64,000 bases of DNA from Ceratotherium simum simum (GCF_000283155.1 NW_004454193.1:9425693-9489692); one strand, 5' to 3'; positions 1 through 10,912 are shown, counted from the stretch's first letter. The notes: a model not told the origin generated them from the sequence alone. Numbers and translations are program-made.

Positions 1-144
1 TGCTCCAAAGGACGGATATTCTCTTGAAAACTGTATGTTGAGAAAGAAATGACCTACCGATCCGCACAGATGCTGCTCTCACTCAGAGCGGTAAGAAGGA
101 TCCAAAAATGATATTCACTGGGGGTGTTTAAAAAAATAAAACAT

Positions 145-362
145 GGGGGCCCGCCCGGTGGCGTAGCGGCTAAGTGCACTGCGCTTCAGGGTGGCCCAGG
201 ATTCGGATCCCGGGCGCGGACTGACGCACCGCTTATAAGCCGTGCTGTGGCGGCGTCCCATAGAAAGTAGAGGAAGATGGGCACGGATGTTAGCCGAGGA
301 CCAGTCTTCCTCAGCAAAAAAGAGGAGGATTGGCATCGGATGTTAGCTCAGGGCTAATCTTC

Positions 363-392
<30 letters not shown>
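145..392 (+). mobile_element. ERE-type SINE ending in a (CA)n tail
   Basis: The head (GGGGGCCCGCCCGGTGGCG) and the TTAGCTCAGGGCTAATCTTCC tail module match the other EREs in the window. The element ends in a CA dinucleotide run at about 363-391. Near-perfect flanking repeats, AAAATAAAACATGG before it and AAAATAGAACATGG after it, look like a target-site duplication with one mismatch. Confidence 0.85.
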
Positions 393-394
<2 letters not shown>

Positions 395-404
395 AGAACA
401 TGGC

Positions 405-1461
405 GTAAGCTAACTGCTAGACTGTGCAGTCTTTGAGGTGAAGGACCCAGTGGACACCCGTGGCTCACACCTAGCCCGGGACTGGGTGTAAACAGTGCTG
501 GGAGACACTGGCCATTGATGACATCCCACTTCCTATAATGAGAGGTCTAGTTATTCCTATGGCCCCCAAAGTGATGTGTTTTGTGGAGAAGTTATGGGTT
601 AGACTGATCTTTAAAATTTAGTAACTCATAAATCAATAAAAGTACATCTTTTTAGAGCTTCTATTTCACAAGATGAGGTTGTAAAACATTATTCATTTTG
701 GACAACAAAGGTTGTCCCAGAGGCTTAGAGGGTTCCAGGAGAGTTGCAACAGAAATGGGAACATTCTTTCCTCGAGTGGGTAAGTTTTGAGCTCTCCTTC
801 TTTCCCGACGTGACCACACACACACATTATCACTCACCCATTGTCCCAGAAAGTCCAGCCAGTGAGCTTGTGTAGTTAAATACTTCTGTCCCCAAGCCAC
901 CCCGCCAACCAAATGCCACCCTGGCGCTTATGTGCGATGATCATTCCGGCCGGTAGGTGGCAATCTTGATTGCGACATTCTGCACCCAGGGTTTCTCAAA
1001 AGGGCCGCTAGTGCAGCACTCGAGAAAATTAACGTAAAAAGGTTTTTACTCTGAGGATTCCTTGGCCGATAAGCTATGTGCAAACAGCTGGAGAAAAATG
1101 CTCAAAAGCAAACAGCGCTTTCCCTGGTTTCGGCTCACTGTTTTTAGAAGGAACTGCTTTTCTAAAAAGAAAAACTGCTTGCTTTTGTCAACTTATTGAA
1201 AATTTATTATTAAATTCAACTTATTAAAACTTTAATTATAATTTTGGTGGGGTTTTTTTCCATTAGTGTCAGGTGGCTTTTTCATTTGCCTCATTTTTTT
1301 CTTTTTATTTATTTTATTGAAGTCATATTGGTTTATAACATTACATAAGTTTCAGATATACATCATTATATTTCTACTTCTGTATAGACGGCATTGTGTT
1401 AACCACCAAAGGTCCATTTGCCTCATTTTCCAAGATGGCTTAGCACCCGGACTTTCTTTCC
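405..1461. other. Intergenic or intronic stretch without recognised gene
   Basis: I see no exon with splice signals here. The stretch from about 1140 to 1420 is A/T-rich and resembles old L1-type sequence. If the human gene order holds, this is part of intron 1 of DUS2 on the minus strand (inference). Confidence 0.5.
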
Positions 1462-1770
1462 TTTTTTTTTTTTTTTGTGAGGAAAATCAGTCCTGAGCTA
1501 ACATCCATGCTAATCCTCCTCTTTTTGCTGAGGAAGACTGGCCCTGAGCTAATGTCTATTGCCAATCCTCCTCCTTTTTTTTTTTTCCCCCCAAAGCCCC
1601 AGTAGATAGTTGTATGTCATAGTTGCACATCCTTCTAGTTGCTGTATGTGGGATGTGGCCTCAGCCTGGCCGGAGAAGCGGTGCGTGTGCGTCGGTGCGT
1701 GCCTGGATCCAAACCCGGGCCGCCAGCAGCGGAGCGCGCTCACTTAACCGCTAAGCCACGGGGCCGGCCC
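1462..1770 (-). mobile_element. ERE-type SINE
   Basis: Reading on the minus strand, the element starts with GGGCCGGCCCCGTGGCTTAG and ends in a poly(A) tract (poly-T at 1462-1476 on plus). It carries two copies of the GAGGAGGAT...TTAGCTCAGG tail module. The ACTTTCTT sequence on both sides is a probable target-site duplication. Confidence 0.88.
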
Positions 1771-2305
1771 TCCACTTTCTTTTTACTCCTCAGCGCGCTC
1801 TGGCCTGGCCTCCACCTCTGCCTTCACCAATCTACCAAATTGCTGATGCAACTCACCAATTACCTCAAAGTTGCTCAATCTACTAGACACTGACCTGTCC
1901 TCAGTCTGGTTTTGCTAACAGCACGCGACATGGTTGAGCCTCACCTTTTCCGTCATCTCTCCTCCCTGGGCTTCCCCGACCCCACACTTGCCTGGTTTTT
2001 CTCCCACCTCTCTGCCCTGCTTTTCAGTCTCCTTTGCTGGTTTCACCTCCTCCACTCACATGCTGAAGTTCCTCCTTAGTCTTGGGCCCTCTTCCCTTCT
2101 AATTCCACACATTCTCCCTTGCAAATTCATTCACTCCCACGGCTTAAAATATTAGCGATATGCTGTTGATATCCAAAGGTGTCTCAGCCTCGCACCAACT
2201 GCTCAATACACATCCCCACTCGGATGTCTTAAGGGTATCTTATACCAAGTACGTACAAAACAAAGTCTTCATCTTCCCTCCTCAGCCTCCTCCTCTGTCT
2301 TCATT
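1771..2305. other. Pyrimidine-rich old repeat-like sequence
   Basis: C/T-rich sequence with the character of an old degenerate interspersed repeat. The short open frames in it have no recognisable motif and no flanking splice sites, so no gene is called. Confidence 0.4.
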
Positions 2306-2600
2306 TATTCATTCAACAGACTTTTATTGAGCCCCTGTGATATGCCAAGCACTGGCTGTCACTAGAGATAAAGCGAGTGGGGGAAAAAAGGTACAACAGA
2401 AGAGAGGGTTGTATAAGGGAACTTACAAATATATGTGAAATTCCATACATGTGTACAGTGTGTACAGTACTATGAGGAGCAGTTATATGAGGCTATGGGA
2501 GCCCAAGTCAGCAGGGAAAGGACTGAGGGGGTTGAGGAGGGCTTCCCTTAATAAGTGATCTCTGATTCAAGGTCTAACGGGAGAGAAGGTGTTAACCAGG
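2306..2600 (-). mobile_element. L2 LINE 3' end, antisense
   Basis: The stretch reads CATTCATTCAACAGACTTTT, then TATTGAGCCCCTGTGATATG, then CCAAGCACTGG. This is the reverse complement of the L2 3' end. The later GGCTTCCCTTAATAAGTGAT block matches the usual L2 GGAAGGCC segment. Confidence 0.75.
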
Positions 2601-2639
2601 CCAATACGTGGGGAGAACATTTTTCCCATTTCAGTAAGG

Positions 2640-3440
2640 ACCACCTCCATTCACCCAATTACTCATCCTTAACCCACATTCCCCATATCCAATCCATCAC
2701 TAACTCCTGTTGAAATAACCTTCAAAATATAACTCTAATGCATCTGCTTTGCTCCATCTCCACTGCCACCACTGTGTACCAAGCCAGCCTCCTTATGGGT
2801 CTCCCCAAATCTACTCTTGCTCCCCTGCTATCCATTCTCTTCACAATAGCCAGCACGGCATCTTAACGAGGCAACTCTGGTAAAACCACTTCCCTCTTTA
2901 TACCCTTCAATGGCTTCCCACCGAGTTTAAGATAAATCCCAAACTCTTCTAATAGCCCACAAAGCCCTGTATGTCCTGTTCCAGCCTCACCTTGAGCCTT
3001 TCTCCCCGACACTGCCTCTGCTCTGGCCTCCCTGGCCTTCTTTCAAAATCTCCCACACCAAGCTCTGTGCTGCCCTGGGGCCTGCACACTGCAGTTCTGT
3101 CTGTCTGGAACTGTCTGTCTGACTCTCTCACATACACCTACGCTAAGGTTTTCTTGACCTTGAATGCCCCCCTTTTGGAGACACTTCCCTACCAGACAAT
3201 CTACTTCAGGTCCCCGGTCACATGCTCTCACAACACCTTGTGCTTCCCCATAGCTCAGTTACAATCCACGTGTCCACACTACTCGTGTGGTCTCTGGTTT
3301 AACCCCCAGCTCCTCCTCTAGAACACCGGGACAACAGGCTCCACAAGGACAGAAGCGTGGCTGCTTAGTTCACTGACAGGTTTCCAGTGCTGAGCCTAGT
3401 ACCCACACCTTGAGCTTCATAAGGTGTGACTGGACACTCA
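2640..3440 (+). mobile_element. L2-like LINE fragment, sense
   Basis: Typical L2 phrases are present in order: CACTTCCCTCTTTATACCC, AATGGCTTCCCACCGAGTTT, AGCCCACAAAGCCCTGTATG and GCTTAGTTCACTGACAGG. Open frames here, such as 2971-3321, are repeat-derived and are not called as genes. Confidence 0.6.
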
Positions 3441-4028
3441 CCTCTGTGGTGGCCAAAAGGACATCCTCTTGTAGGGTGGCTGGTCTGGGAACTCCTTCTG
3501 GCACACTGCTAGCAGTGCCTGACAGGCCCTGCCTCCAAGACGGCTCCTTTCAGAGAAGCTAGGCAGCCCCCAGCCTTTGCCAGTTACTGACACAACTTTC
3601 ACGCGCACAGAGGTCACACCCAGATCACCACTTTAGTCGCACACTCTCAGGCAATCTCTTGTACCATTCCTTTAAGGGCTGGTCTCCTCTATGACAGTTT
3701 GATTACTCCCAACTCCCTTTTCAGACAGTAACCTTAACTTCAGTTGCATGGATACAACATCCCATTAATTCTAATGCTTTCAGCTTAAACATAACACTAT
3801 TCAGGGAAAGCAACGAATGGAAAAACTTGACCAATCTCTTCCGTGTCAATTTTCCCAAAGACTATCACCTTGCTTACAAAGTGATTTCTTTAAAATACAA
3901 ATTTAGAGTTAAAATGCAAGTCCATTAGCATTACATATTTAGAGAGTTATCCTATTTCCTTCTCAAAACACATGTAAATGAGAAAAAACTAAAATGATCC
4001 ATTACATTTGTAAGAGAAAGAGGCGATA
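3441..4028. other. No recognised feature
   Basis: Unique-looking A/T-rich sequence. I see no exon, no repeat family that I can name, and no splice-bounded open frame. Confidence 0.4.
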
Positions 4029-4262
4029 CAGCATATCATTAAGACTTGGAACTCCGGGTCAGACAAACCTGCGCTGGAATTCCAACTCTGCCCCTGGACA
4101 GATTAATTAACCTATGAGGCTCAGCTTCTCCCTCTGGAACATGAGGCTCCAACAGAATCTGTCTCAGGTGGGATACCGGGAAGAGTAAATTCCATGATGC
4201 ACAGCAGTTCTCGGCACACAGGAAGGGCTTAATAAATGTTAACTGCTCTCATTATCAGGCTT
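4029..4262 (+). mobile_element. MIR SINE, sense
   Basis: The order is characteristic of MIR: a degenerate tRNA-like head, GGAATTCCAACTCTGCC, CCTATGAGGCTCAGCTTCTC, then GGCACACAGGAAGGGCTTAA and TAAATGTTAACT at the 3' end. Confidence 0.75.
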
Positions 4263-4370
4263 TTACACTTTCAGCACACTCTAAGTCTATGGTTATAGCA
4301 ACAAACATCTCCTAGCCCTTTTAGGATCAAGGCGGTGTGTAAGGCACTGAAGGTAACGAAATGGAAAGAG

Positions 4371-4670
4371 GGCCGGCCCCGTGGCTTAGCGGTTAAGTGC
4401 ACGCGCTCCGCTGCTGGCGGCCCAGGTTCGGATCCCGGGCGCGCACCGATGGACCGCTTCTCCGGTGACGCTGAGGCCGCGTCCCATATACAGCAACTAG
4501 AAAGATGTGCAACTATGACATACAACTATCTACTGGGGCTTTGGGGAGAAAAAGGAAGAGGATTGGCAATAGATGTTAGCTCAGAGCCGGTCTTCCTCAG
4601 CAAAAAGAGGAGGATTAGCATGGATGTTAGCTCAGGGCTGATCTTCCTCACAAAAAAAAAAAAAAAAAAA
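4371..4670 (+). mobile_element. ERE-type SINE, full length
   Basis: The head GGCCGGCCCCGTGGCTTAGC is followed by the GGTTCGGATCCCGGGCGCGC core, the ATACAGCAACTAGAAAGATG middle and a 19-nt poly(A). A 9-10 bp target-site duplication, ATGGAAAGA, flanks it (4361-4369 and about 4670-4678). Confidence 0.92.
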
Positions 4671-4739
4671 TGGAAAGAACTAAGCTCTTGACCCTAAGGA
4701 GCTTCTCGGCTCTGCCACTGCCATCATCTATCAACTGAA

Positions 4740-5365
4740 CCACGGGCACAGCTGCCAAACCAGGCTCTTTGCTTCCAGGCCCATCATGTCAATTTATGCT
4801 CCTTCCAGCAGCCAGAGGGATCTTTCTAAACACAAACCAGGACGTGATATTCCCATTCTTCAAAGCCCTCCCCATTGCCCGTGGAATTAAGTCCAAGCTC
4901 TTTAACACAGCAAACATGGTCTGGTCCCTGCCTTCCATGGAGGCCCCATATTTCATCACTTGCCCCCTGCCCTCCTAACTACCCCACAAGAAGCTTCAGC
5001 TGTTCTGAAGTATTTCTAGTTCCCCAAAGTGGCCCACTCTCTATCAGTCCGGTGTCTCTGAACAGTTGCCCTTGCCTAGGAGCCACATCCCTATTTCTCC
5101 ACCTGGCTGATTTCCACTAGCCTTTCAGAACCTCAGTACAGATGTCACCTCCTCCAGGAAGCCTTCCCTGCCCCACATCCCCCAAACACAAGGTAAGGGC
5201 TCCTCCTCTGAGATCACTCCTGTCCTGGCATGGAACATACTCTTGTAATTTCAAGAGCAACTGTCAATCTGCCTCCCTCATCATAACGTGAAGGCAAGCA
5301 CTGTGCCTTGCTCATCACCAGATCCTCACCAATCTGGCATAAGGTGGGTGCTTAGCATTTGTTGT
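4740..5365 (+). mobile_element. L2 LINE fragment, sense
   Basis: L2-like order of segments: TTCAAAGCCCTCCCCATTGC, CAGATGTCACCTCCTCCAGG, AAGCCTTCCCTGCC, GTGAAGGCAAGCACTGTGCC and GGTGGGTGCTTAGCATTTG. It is degraded, and no open frame is retained. Confidence 0.75.
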
Positions 5366-5925
5366 AAAAAGAAGTGAACAGGCCAAGTGGCAATGAAAGC
5401 TATGAGACAGCTCATGCTTCAGCCACAGAAGAGCTCTATCACAGACAAACTGCATTTAAAGGGCCTTGCCATACCTCAAGTTTGGTTATAGAGCAAATGA
5501 CGACCCCACTCCCTGGCTTACCCAGGAAAGGACTACAAGCCTTTTAGGCAACTTGCATGGGAGGCAGCACTTGAGTGAACAAGTCTCAGGTAAGGAAGCA
5601 GCAGGAGGTAAAGTTGGGGCCAGATTCTGGACAGTGATTAGGAGATAATCTGTAGGCAACGAGAATCCATTGATGGCTTTTGAGTCAAGGAGTGACACAG
5701 GCATGGCTGTGCTTTAAAGATTACTCAGGCAACAGCTGACGGACTGGAGGGTGAAGCACAGGAAGGAGGTAGGGAGTTGGGTTAGACAGAGGGTGGAAGG
5801 GTCCAGGCATAAGGTGAAAAGAGCTGAAAAGAGAACAGCCCGCATTTGCACAGCAGTCCTGATGCAGGTAGGAAAATGGAGGAATAGTGAAGGGATACTA
5901 ATAGCCACGTTTTATTTTTGCAATG
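5366..5925. other. L2-like degraded sequence
   Basis: Contains phrases such as GGGCCAGATTCTGGACAG and TTGATGGCTTTTGAGTCAAG that resemble the internal part of L2-type repeats. No gene is supported. Confidence 0.4.
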
Positions 5926-6034
5926 CCTTGCAATTCCCAATGTGATGCTCAAACCTAGCTGTACGTTAGAATCATCTGGAGAGGCTTTAAAAAAATACCA
6001 AGGTCTAGACCTTACGCCAAACCAATTAAATCAG
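5926..6034. mobile_element. MER20-like DNA transposon fragment
   Basis: Partial match to the MER20 pattern: GATGCTCAAACCTAGCTGTA, CGTTAGAATCATCTGGAGAG, GCTTTAAAAAAATACCAAGG. The far terminal inverted repeat is missing. Confidence 0.5.
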
Positions 6035-6150
6035 AATGTAAACTCCATGAGGGCAGGAATTTTGCCTGTTTTGCTCGCTGTCTGTTTGAACAGTGCCTGG
6101 CACATACATGGTGCTCAGAAAATATTTATTGAACGAATAAATGAATGACT
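6035..6150 (+). mobile_element. L2 LINE extreme 3' end, sense
   Basis: AACTCCATGAGGGCAGGAAT, then GTGCCTGGCACATACATGG, GCTCAGAAAATATTTATTGA and ACGAATAAATGAATGA: a very clear L2 3' terminus. Confidence 0.88.
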
Positions 6151-6180
6151 GTACCATTATCACCTGAGATCCAAGGAACA

Positions 6181-6574
6181 ATTCTTTTTTTTTTTTTTTT
6201 TTTGGTGAGGAAGAATGTCCCTGAGCTAACATCTGTGCCAGTCTTCCTCTATTTTGTATATGGGACATCACCACAGCATGGCTTGATGAGNNNNNNNNNN
6301 NNNNNNNNNNNNNNNNNNNNNNNNNNNNNNNNNNNNNNNNNNNNNNNNNNNNNNNNNNNNNNNNNNNNNNNNNNNNNNNNNNNNNNNNNNGGTGAGGAAG
6401 AATGTCCCTGAGCTAACATCTGTGCCAGTCTTCCTCTATTTTGTATATGGGACATCACCACAGCATGGCTTGATGAGCAGTGTGTAGGTCCGCGCCAGGG
6501 ATCTGAACCTGTGAACCCTGGGCTATGGAAGCCAGGTGCGTGAACTTAACCACTATGCCACAGGGCCAGACCCC
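6181..6574 (-). mobile_element. ERE-type SINE split by an assembly gap
   Basis: Poly-T at 6185-6203 starts the tail and GGGCCAGACCCC ends the head at 6574. AGGAACAATTCTTTTT before and AAGAAGAATTCTTTTT after resemble the insertion-site repeat. The 100-N gap lies inside the element, and 87 bp of it occur on both sides of the gap (6204-6290 and 6391-6477). Confidence 0.88.
6291..6390. other. Assembly gap, 100 N
   Basis: Exactly 100 N, the conventional size for a gap of unknown length. The 87 bases on the left are repeated without change on the right, so the true gap is probably zero or negative. Confidence 0.98.
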
Positions 6575-7682
6575 AAAGAAGAATTCTTTTTAAAACTGAG
6601 AGAGTAACCAGGCAACATAAGTTACCATGGCAGCCCTGAGAAAAAAGACTATCAGATTAGGCTTACATTTTTTTCCATAATAAGTAAACTTTTCTTATTT
6701 CTAAAGCATGATACTATAAAACATCTATCTCACTAACAACTAGAGGTTGCTTAACGTCTGCTGCGAGCAGGAGGAAAAGAAAGGTGCCTTAAGCAGGATC
6801 TGATGAACTGACAAGAAGAAATTAGGGGCTATGGGCAGGAACAGGCTCCTGTTCCTACAACATTGTGAGGTAATCATATCCTAAGGCTTGAGTATGAGAA
6901 AGCAGCCACTAACCAGCTACCCTGCCCCAAATATTTGGACATAACCCAAATGCAAATACAAGCCTATGTATTGTTCTTTTCTGATAATTCCTTCAATGTA
7001 TTCATTCTGGCTTGGTGCAAAGAAATTCTTTGTTTTAGATCTGAAAAAATAGTGGCACATGTAAATGGATGAAACCCGTCGAATCAGACTTCCAAGGAGC
7101 TATTGAGTTAAGGAACAAGAAGTCCAGAGTTCTTAGAAAGAATCATCAAAGTAGTACAGAATCACAGAGTCTCAGAGCATCTTTTATATCAACTCTCCTC
7201 TATCACATCACCAATCAGTGGTCATCCCGCCAGTATATGAACTTTTCAGTGACAGAAAACGCAGCACTCTCAAGACAGATCTGGGCAATTCTAGTTGCTA
7301 CAGCAGTTCTTTATATCAAATTCAGAATCTGACTCCCTGTCACCCATCGGTCCCAGTTCTGCCTTCCGGAAGTGTACACTCCACAGCACACCTCATCTCT
7401 TTTCCATCTGGCACATTCCCCAAATACATGAGGACAGTTTAGTTCTCCCTAAAGTTCTCTTTTCCAGCATCACCCTCTTGAATCACTTCTTCCTGTGTTT
7501 ATGACTTTCAGGGACCCCGCAGGTTCCTGATCCCAAGGGCATGACAAGCAATGGCATCAGTGTGCCTGCTACAGATTGTGGCGATGGGGCAGGGCCAGTG
7601 CAAGAGTTTGGCAAATGTGCCCACCTGAAGAGAGAGTCTATGTGGTAACCTCAGCCTCTCTTCAGTCCTCATCCACTAACCA
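6575..7682. other. No recognised gene; old repeat-like sequence
   Basis: The part from about 7110 to 7440 (AATCACAGAGTCTCAGAGC...) resembles old mammalian-wide repeats. On the minus strand a short open frame runs at about 7525-7640 without convincing splice sites. No exon is called. Confidence 0.4.
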
Positions 7683-7907
7683 GTGTTTCTCAACAGCACA
7701 CTACTGACATTTTGGGCCAGATAATTCTTTTTTTGTGGAGGGCTGTCCTGTGCATCGTATGATGTTTAGCAGCATCCCTGGCCTCTACCCACTAGATGCC
7801 AGTAGCACCTCCCCAGATGTTGACAACTAAAATGTCTCCAGCCATTGTCAAATGTCCAGTGAGGAACGGTGGGGGCAAAATCACCCTCACTTGAGACACT
7901 GCTCTAT
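7683..7907 (-). mobile_element. MER5A DNA transposon (hAT-Charlie type)
   Basis: AGTGTTTCTCAACAGCACAC at one end and GGGCAAAATCACCCTCACTT near the other, with CATTTTGGGCCAGATAATTC and CAGCATCCCTGGCCTCTACC between. The order fits an antisense MER5A. Confidence 0.85.
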
Positions 7908-8433
7908 CCAATGACTCTGTTCACCCATCACTACTCAAAACTCTCTCCTCTGCTGATTTAACAGAGAACTGTCCAGAAAGTCTATTTGTGTATCAAAATG
8001 GTATTTGAAATTTTTAAAGTATTTATCTTTTTAATGGTATTTGATGAAACTAAAACACTTTCTCCAGATGTTAAGAACCTCCCAGGTGGTTAATCCACAT
8101 TTACCTTATCTCCCACTCGAGGCACTGGGGACTAAAGAAAAGACCTGACACCCATTTTCTATATGTATTCAAGAAGCACGACTAGTGTAGGGTGTTTTTT
8201 TTTTTTTTTTACAACCTGAACATTTGAATTCAAGTACAATACTCTGCCTGACCAGGGCTACATGAGACAAGACACATACCTGATCGCTCCGTAGGGCAGA
8301 GGGACCCACCTCACTACTCACCAAGCAATTCCCAAGTATCTGACTGGGAAGCCAGCGAAGGTGAGCGGGCTGCAAGAGTGGTGGGTTCAGGATGAGAAGT
8401 TGGGAGAGGTGACAAGGGAATGGAGAGTGAACC
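7908..8433. other. Upstream flank of the DDX28 promoter, no gene recognised
   Basis: A/T-rich, with a T-run at 8193-8210. GC content rises after about 8500. No splice-bounded open frame is seen. Confidence 0.4.
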
Positions 8434-8539
8434 TTGGCTGAAAAGGAAGGAAAAAAGGGTGAAGACGAGGTGACTCCGCTTGAAATAAAGCGTGAGGATC
8501 TTACTCATTCCCAGAGAGAAGGCCACGAGCTTGCCCTCT

Positions 8540-9063
8540 GCGCTCTCAGCTCTCCGGGAGGGGGGCGTTTGAGTCCAGATCTAACACATCTAGCTCCTGT
8601 CTCGGCCCCCAGGCCTGATCGACCATTCATTCAGATTCTCAATAAACACTTATTACCAGACCTTGCGCGGGGACCACATCGGGGAAAACATCACCGCACC
8701 CTCACGGTTTACATGGGGAGACCGGCCATCACCTGGGCGGTGAGGGCGACCAAGCAGAATCCCAGGGATCCGACACCCAATCGCCAGAAACCCTCCGCCC
8801 TCCTGGTCCATAAAGCCAGGGCACCCTGGCCGCGTAACGCTGGACCCGGGTCCTGCCTCCATCGCGCGCCCTTCCTCAAGGCTCGCCAGGTCTGGACGTC
8901 GCCATCCCCTGTTCGGACCTCGCCGCTGATGAACTCTACAAATCCTCCCTCCTCACGGTTCGCCGACTCCGCAGGCTGTACTGAACCCCGCCAGCCACCG
9001 TCCGCGAGGCCTTGGCGCGCCCGTGACGTCACTGCCGTGCGCCGCTCCTGCACCAAAGGCAAT
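8540..9063. promoter_or_regulatory. GC-rich CpG promoter of DDX28, probably bidirectional with DUS2
   Basis: CpG density increases strongly from about 8540 and stays high to about 9560, covering the DDX28 start. In human, the DUS2 5' end is divergent from DDX28 here (recalled synteny), so a non-coding first exon of DUS2 on the minus strand is expected in this interval. I cannot place its transcription start. The reading frame of DDX28 stays open upstream to 8434, but the composition and the family's known N-terminus argue that this is untranslated. Confidence 0.6.
9024..9031. promoter_or_regulatory. Full palindromic CRE
   Basis: TGACGTCA, the consensus CREB/ATF site, lies in CpG-rich context 33 bp upstream of the DDX28 start codon. 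A match is seen in the sequence; use by CREB/ATF is inferred. Confidence 0.65.
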
Positions 9064-10674
9064 ATGGCTGTAGCGGGGCCGCCGCGGTTGTTGTCCCTCG
9101 CGGCTCGGTTCCTTCTGGCGCCTCGACGGGACCTGGCGGCCCGCGGTCCCGACGAGCCCCTGCCCGTGGTGCGCATCCCGCGGGCTCTGCTGCGGCGGCA
9201 GGAGCAGCGGCAGAGCCCCCCTCGACCGGTGCTGGTGCGGCCTGGCCCGCTGCTGATCTCGGCGCGGCGGCCGGAGTTGAACCAGCCGGCGCGCCTCACG
9301 CTGGGCCGTTGGGAGCGCGCGCCACTCGCTTCGCGTGGCTGGAAGAATCGGCGCGCCCGCCAGGACCACTTCTCCATCGAGCGCGCGCAACAGGAGGCGC
9401 CGGCGCTGCGGAACCTGTCATCTGAGGACAGCTTCGCCCATCTGGGGCTGGAGCCCCGCGTGCTGCGCGCACTGCAGGAGGCTGCTCCCGAAGTCGTTCG
9501 GCCTACAACCGTGCAGTCGAGCACCATCCCCTCACTACTCCGCGGCCGCCACATCCTTTGCGCTGCGGAAACCGGCAGTGGTAAGACTCTCAGCTACCTG
9601 CTACCTCTGCTTCAACTGCTCTTGGGCCGGCCACGCCTGGACTCGCACCGTATCCCTGCTCCCCGAGGCCTGGTCCTTGTGCCTTCGCGAGAATTAGCCG
9701 AACAGGTCCAGGCCGTGGCCCAGCCTTTGGGCAGCTCCCTGGACCTCCAGGTGCGGGAGCTAGGGGGAGGCCATGGCATGAGTAGGATCAAGCTGCAACT
9801 GTCCAAACAGCCTCCAGCGGATGTGCTGGTGGCCACTCCGGGGGCTCTGTGGAAGGCCCTGAAAAGACAACTGATCAGCCTGGAGCAGCTCTCCTTCTTG
9901 GTGTTGGATGAGGCAGACACACTGCTGGATGAAAGCTTCCTGGAACTCGTGGACTGCATCTTGGAGAAGAGCCATATAGCAGAAGGCCCAGCTGACTTAA
10001 AAGACCCCTTCAATCCCAAAGCTCAGTTAGTGCTGGTGGGGGCCACGTTTCCCGAAGGTGTAAGCCAGCTGCTGAGTAAAGTTGCCAGCCCAGACTCTCT
10101 AACCACTGTCACCAGCTCCAAGCTCCACTGTATCATGCCTCATGTCAGGCAGACATTTATGAGGCTGAAGGGAGCAGAGAAGGTGACTGAGTTGGTGCAG
10201 ATCCTCAAGCAGCATGACAGAGCATATAGGACTGGCCCCTCAGGAACTGTTCTGGTGTTCTGTAATAGCTCCAGCACTGTGAACTGGCTAGGATATATTC
10301 TAGATGACCACAAAATCCAACACTTAAGGCTGCAGGGACAAATGCCAGCCTCAATGAGGGCAGGTATCTTCCAGCGCTTCCAGAAGGGCTCCCGAGACGT
10401 ACTTCTCTGCACAGACATAGCTTCCCGGGGCTTGGACAGCACCCATGTGGAGCTGGTTGTCAATTATGATTTCCCCCTCACCCTGCAAGACTATATCCAC
10501 AGAGCAGGGAGAGTGGGCCGTGTGGGCAGCGAGGTGCCAGGCACAGTCATCAGCTTTGTGACCCATCCCTGGGATGTGAGTCTGGTTCAGAAGATTGAGC
10601 TGGCAGCTCGCCGGAGGAGAAGCCTTCCAGGACTAGGGTCCTCAGTGAGAGAGCCTTTGCCCCAGCAAACCTGA
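9064..10674 (+). CDS. DDX28: DDX28, mitochondrial DEAD-box RNA helicase
   Basis: Intronless frame of 536 residues; the human protein is about 540. Family knowledge: an ATP-dependent RNA helicase of mitochondrial RNA granules that binds 16S rRNA and is needed for large mitoribosomal subunit assembly. The N-terminus [20 protein letters not shown], rich in Arg, Leu and Ala with no acidic residue, fits a mitochondrial presequence. Motifs seen: Q-motif [12 protein letters not shown], Walker [10 protein letters not shown] (167-175), PSRELAEQ (Ia), TPGAL (Ib), DEAD (282-285), GAT as motif III (326-328, in place of the usual SAT), LVFCNS (IV), DIASRGLD (451-458) and HRAGRVGR (479-486). A basic ARRRR patch sits near the C-terminus. 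The start at 9064 is chosen because the product then begins like known DDX28; the frame is open 210 codons further upstream, but that part looks like GC-rich 5' flank. All key residues are intact, so it is probably functional. Confidence 0.97.
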   Translation: MAVAGPPRLLSLAARFLLAPRRDLAARGPDEPLPVVRIPRALLRRQEQRQSPPRPVLVRPGPLLISARRPELNQPARLTLGRWERAPLASRGWKNRRARQDHFSIERAQQEAPALRNLSSEDSFAHLGLEPRVLRALQEAAPEVVRPTTVQSSTIPSLLRGRHILCAAETGSGKTLSYLLPLLQLLLGRPRLDSHRIPAPRGLVLVPSRELAEQVQAVAQPLGSSLDLQVRELGGGHGMSRIKLQLSKQPPADVLVATPGALWKALKRQLISLEQLSFLVLDEADTLLDESFLELVDCILEKSHIAEGPADLKDPFNPKAQLVLVGATFPEGVSQLLSKVASPDSLTTVTSSKLHCIMPHVRQTFMRLKGAEKVTELVQILKQHDRAYRTGPSGTVLVFCNSSSTVNWLGYILDDHKIQHLRLQGQMPASMRAGIFQRFQKGSRDVLLCTDIASRGLDSTHVELVVNYDFPLTLQDYIHRAGRVGRVGSEVPGTVISFVTHPWDVSLVQKIELAARRRRSLPGLGSSVREPLPQQT

Positions 10675-10863
10675 CTGCAGCTGGCTTAAATGTGATGCCA
10701 TAACAGGGATCTTTCCCTGTGTCCTGGGTGAGTGAGCACACTTGTCAGTAGGATGTGCTAGGCTGCCCAGTCACCTCCCTGAAGGCCTGGTGAGCTGCTG
10801 GCCAGCATTGGAGGGTGAGCTACTGAGCATGGCTCCCTCTAGTCTTTCACATGAATGGTGAAA

Positions 10864-10869
10864 AATAAA
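10864..10869 (+). terminator. DDX28: Poly(A) signal AATAAA (first)
   Basis: Canonical AATAAA 190 bp after the DDX28 stop codon, followed by T/G-rich sequence. Confidence 0.6.
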
Positions 10870-10906
10870 ATTGATTTTGGCTTTGTATTATGTCATGATT
10901 CCTAAC

Positions 10907-10912
10907 AATAAA
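10907..10912 (+). terminator. DDX28: Poly(A) signal AATAAA (second)
   Basis: Second canonical hexamer 43 bp after the first, followed by GATGTTTTTATGG, a GT/T-rich element. Either signal could be used. Confidence 0.6.

Noticed and set aside
2971..3321. 116-codon open frame
   Set aside because: Lies in L2-derived sequence and has no recognised domain.
4371..4670. tRNA gene in the ERE head
   Set aside because: ERE heads are tRNA-derived and keep A/B-box-like parts but have no complete cloverleaf; they are not tRNA genes.
7500..7680. Possible first coding exon of the true DUS2 on minus
   Set aside because: A short open frame exists but does not read like the DUS2 N-terminus, and splice signals are weak.
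8709..9554. 281-codon open frame on minus, opposite DDX28
   Set aside because: It is the antisense shadow of a GC-rich coding region; Arg/Ser/Gly-rich with no domain.
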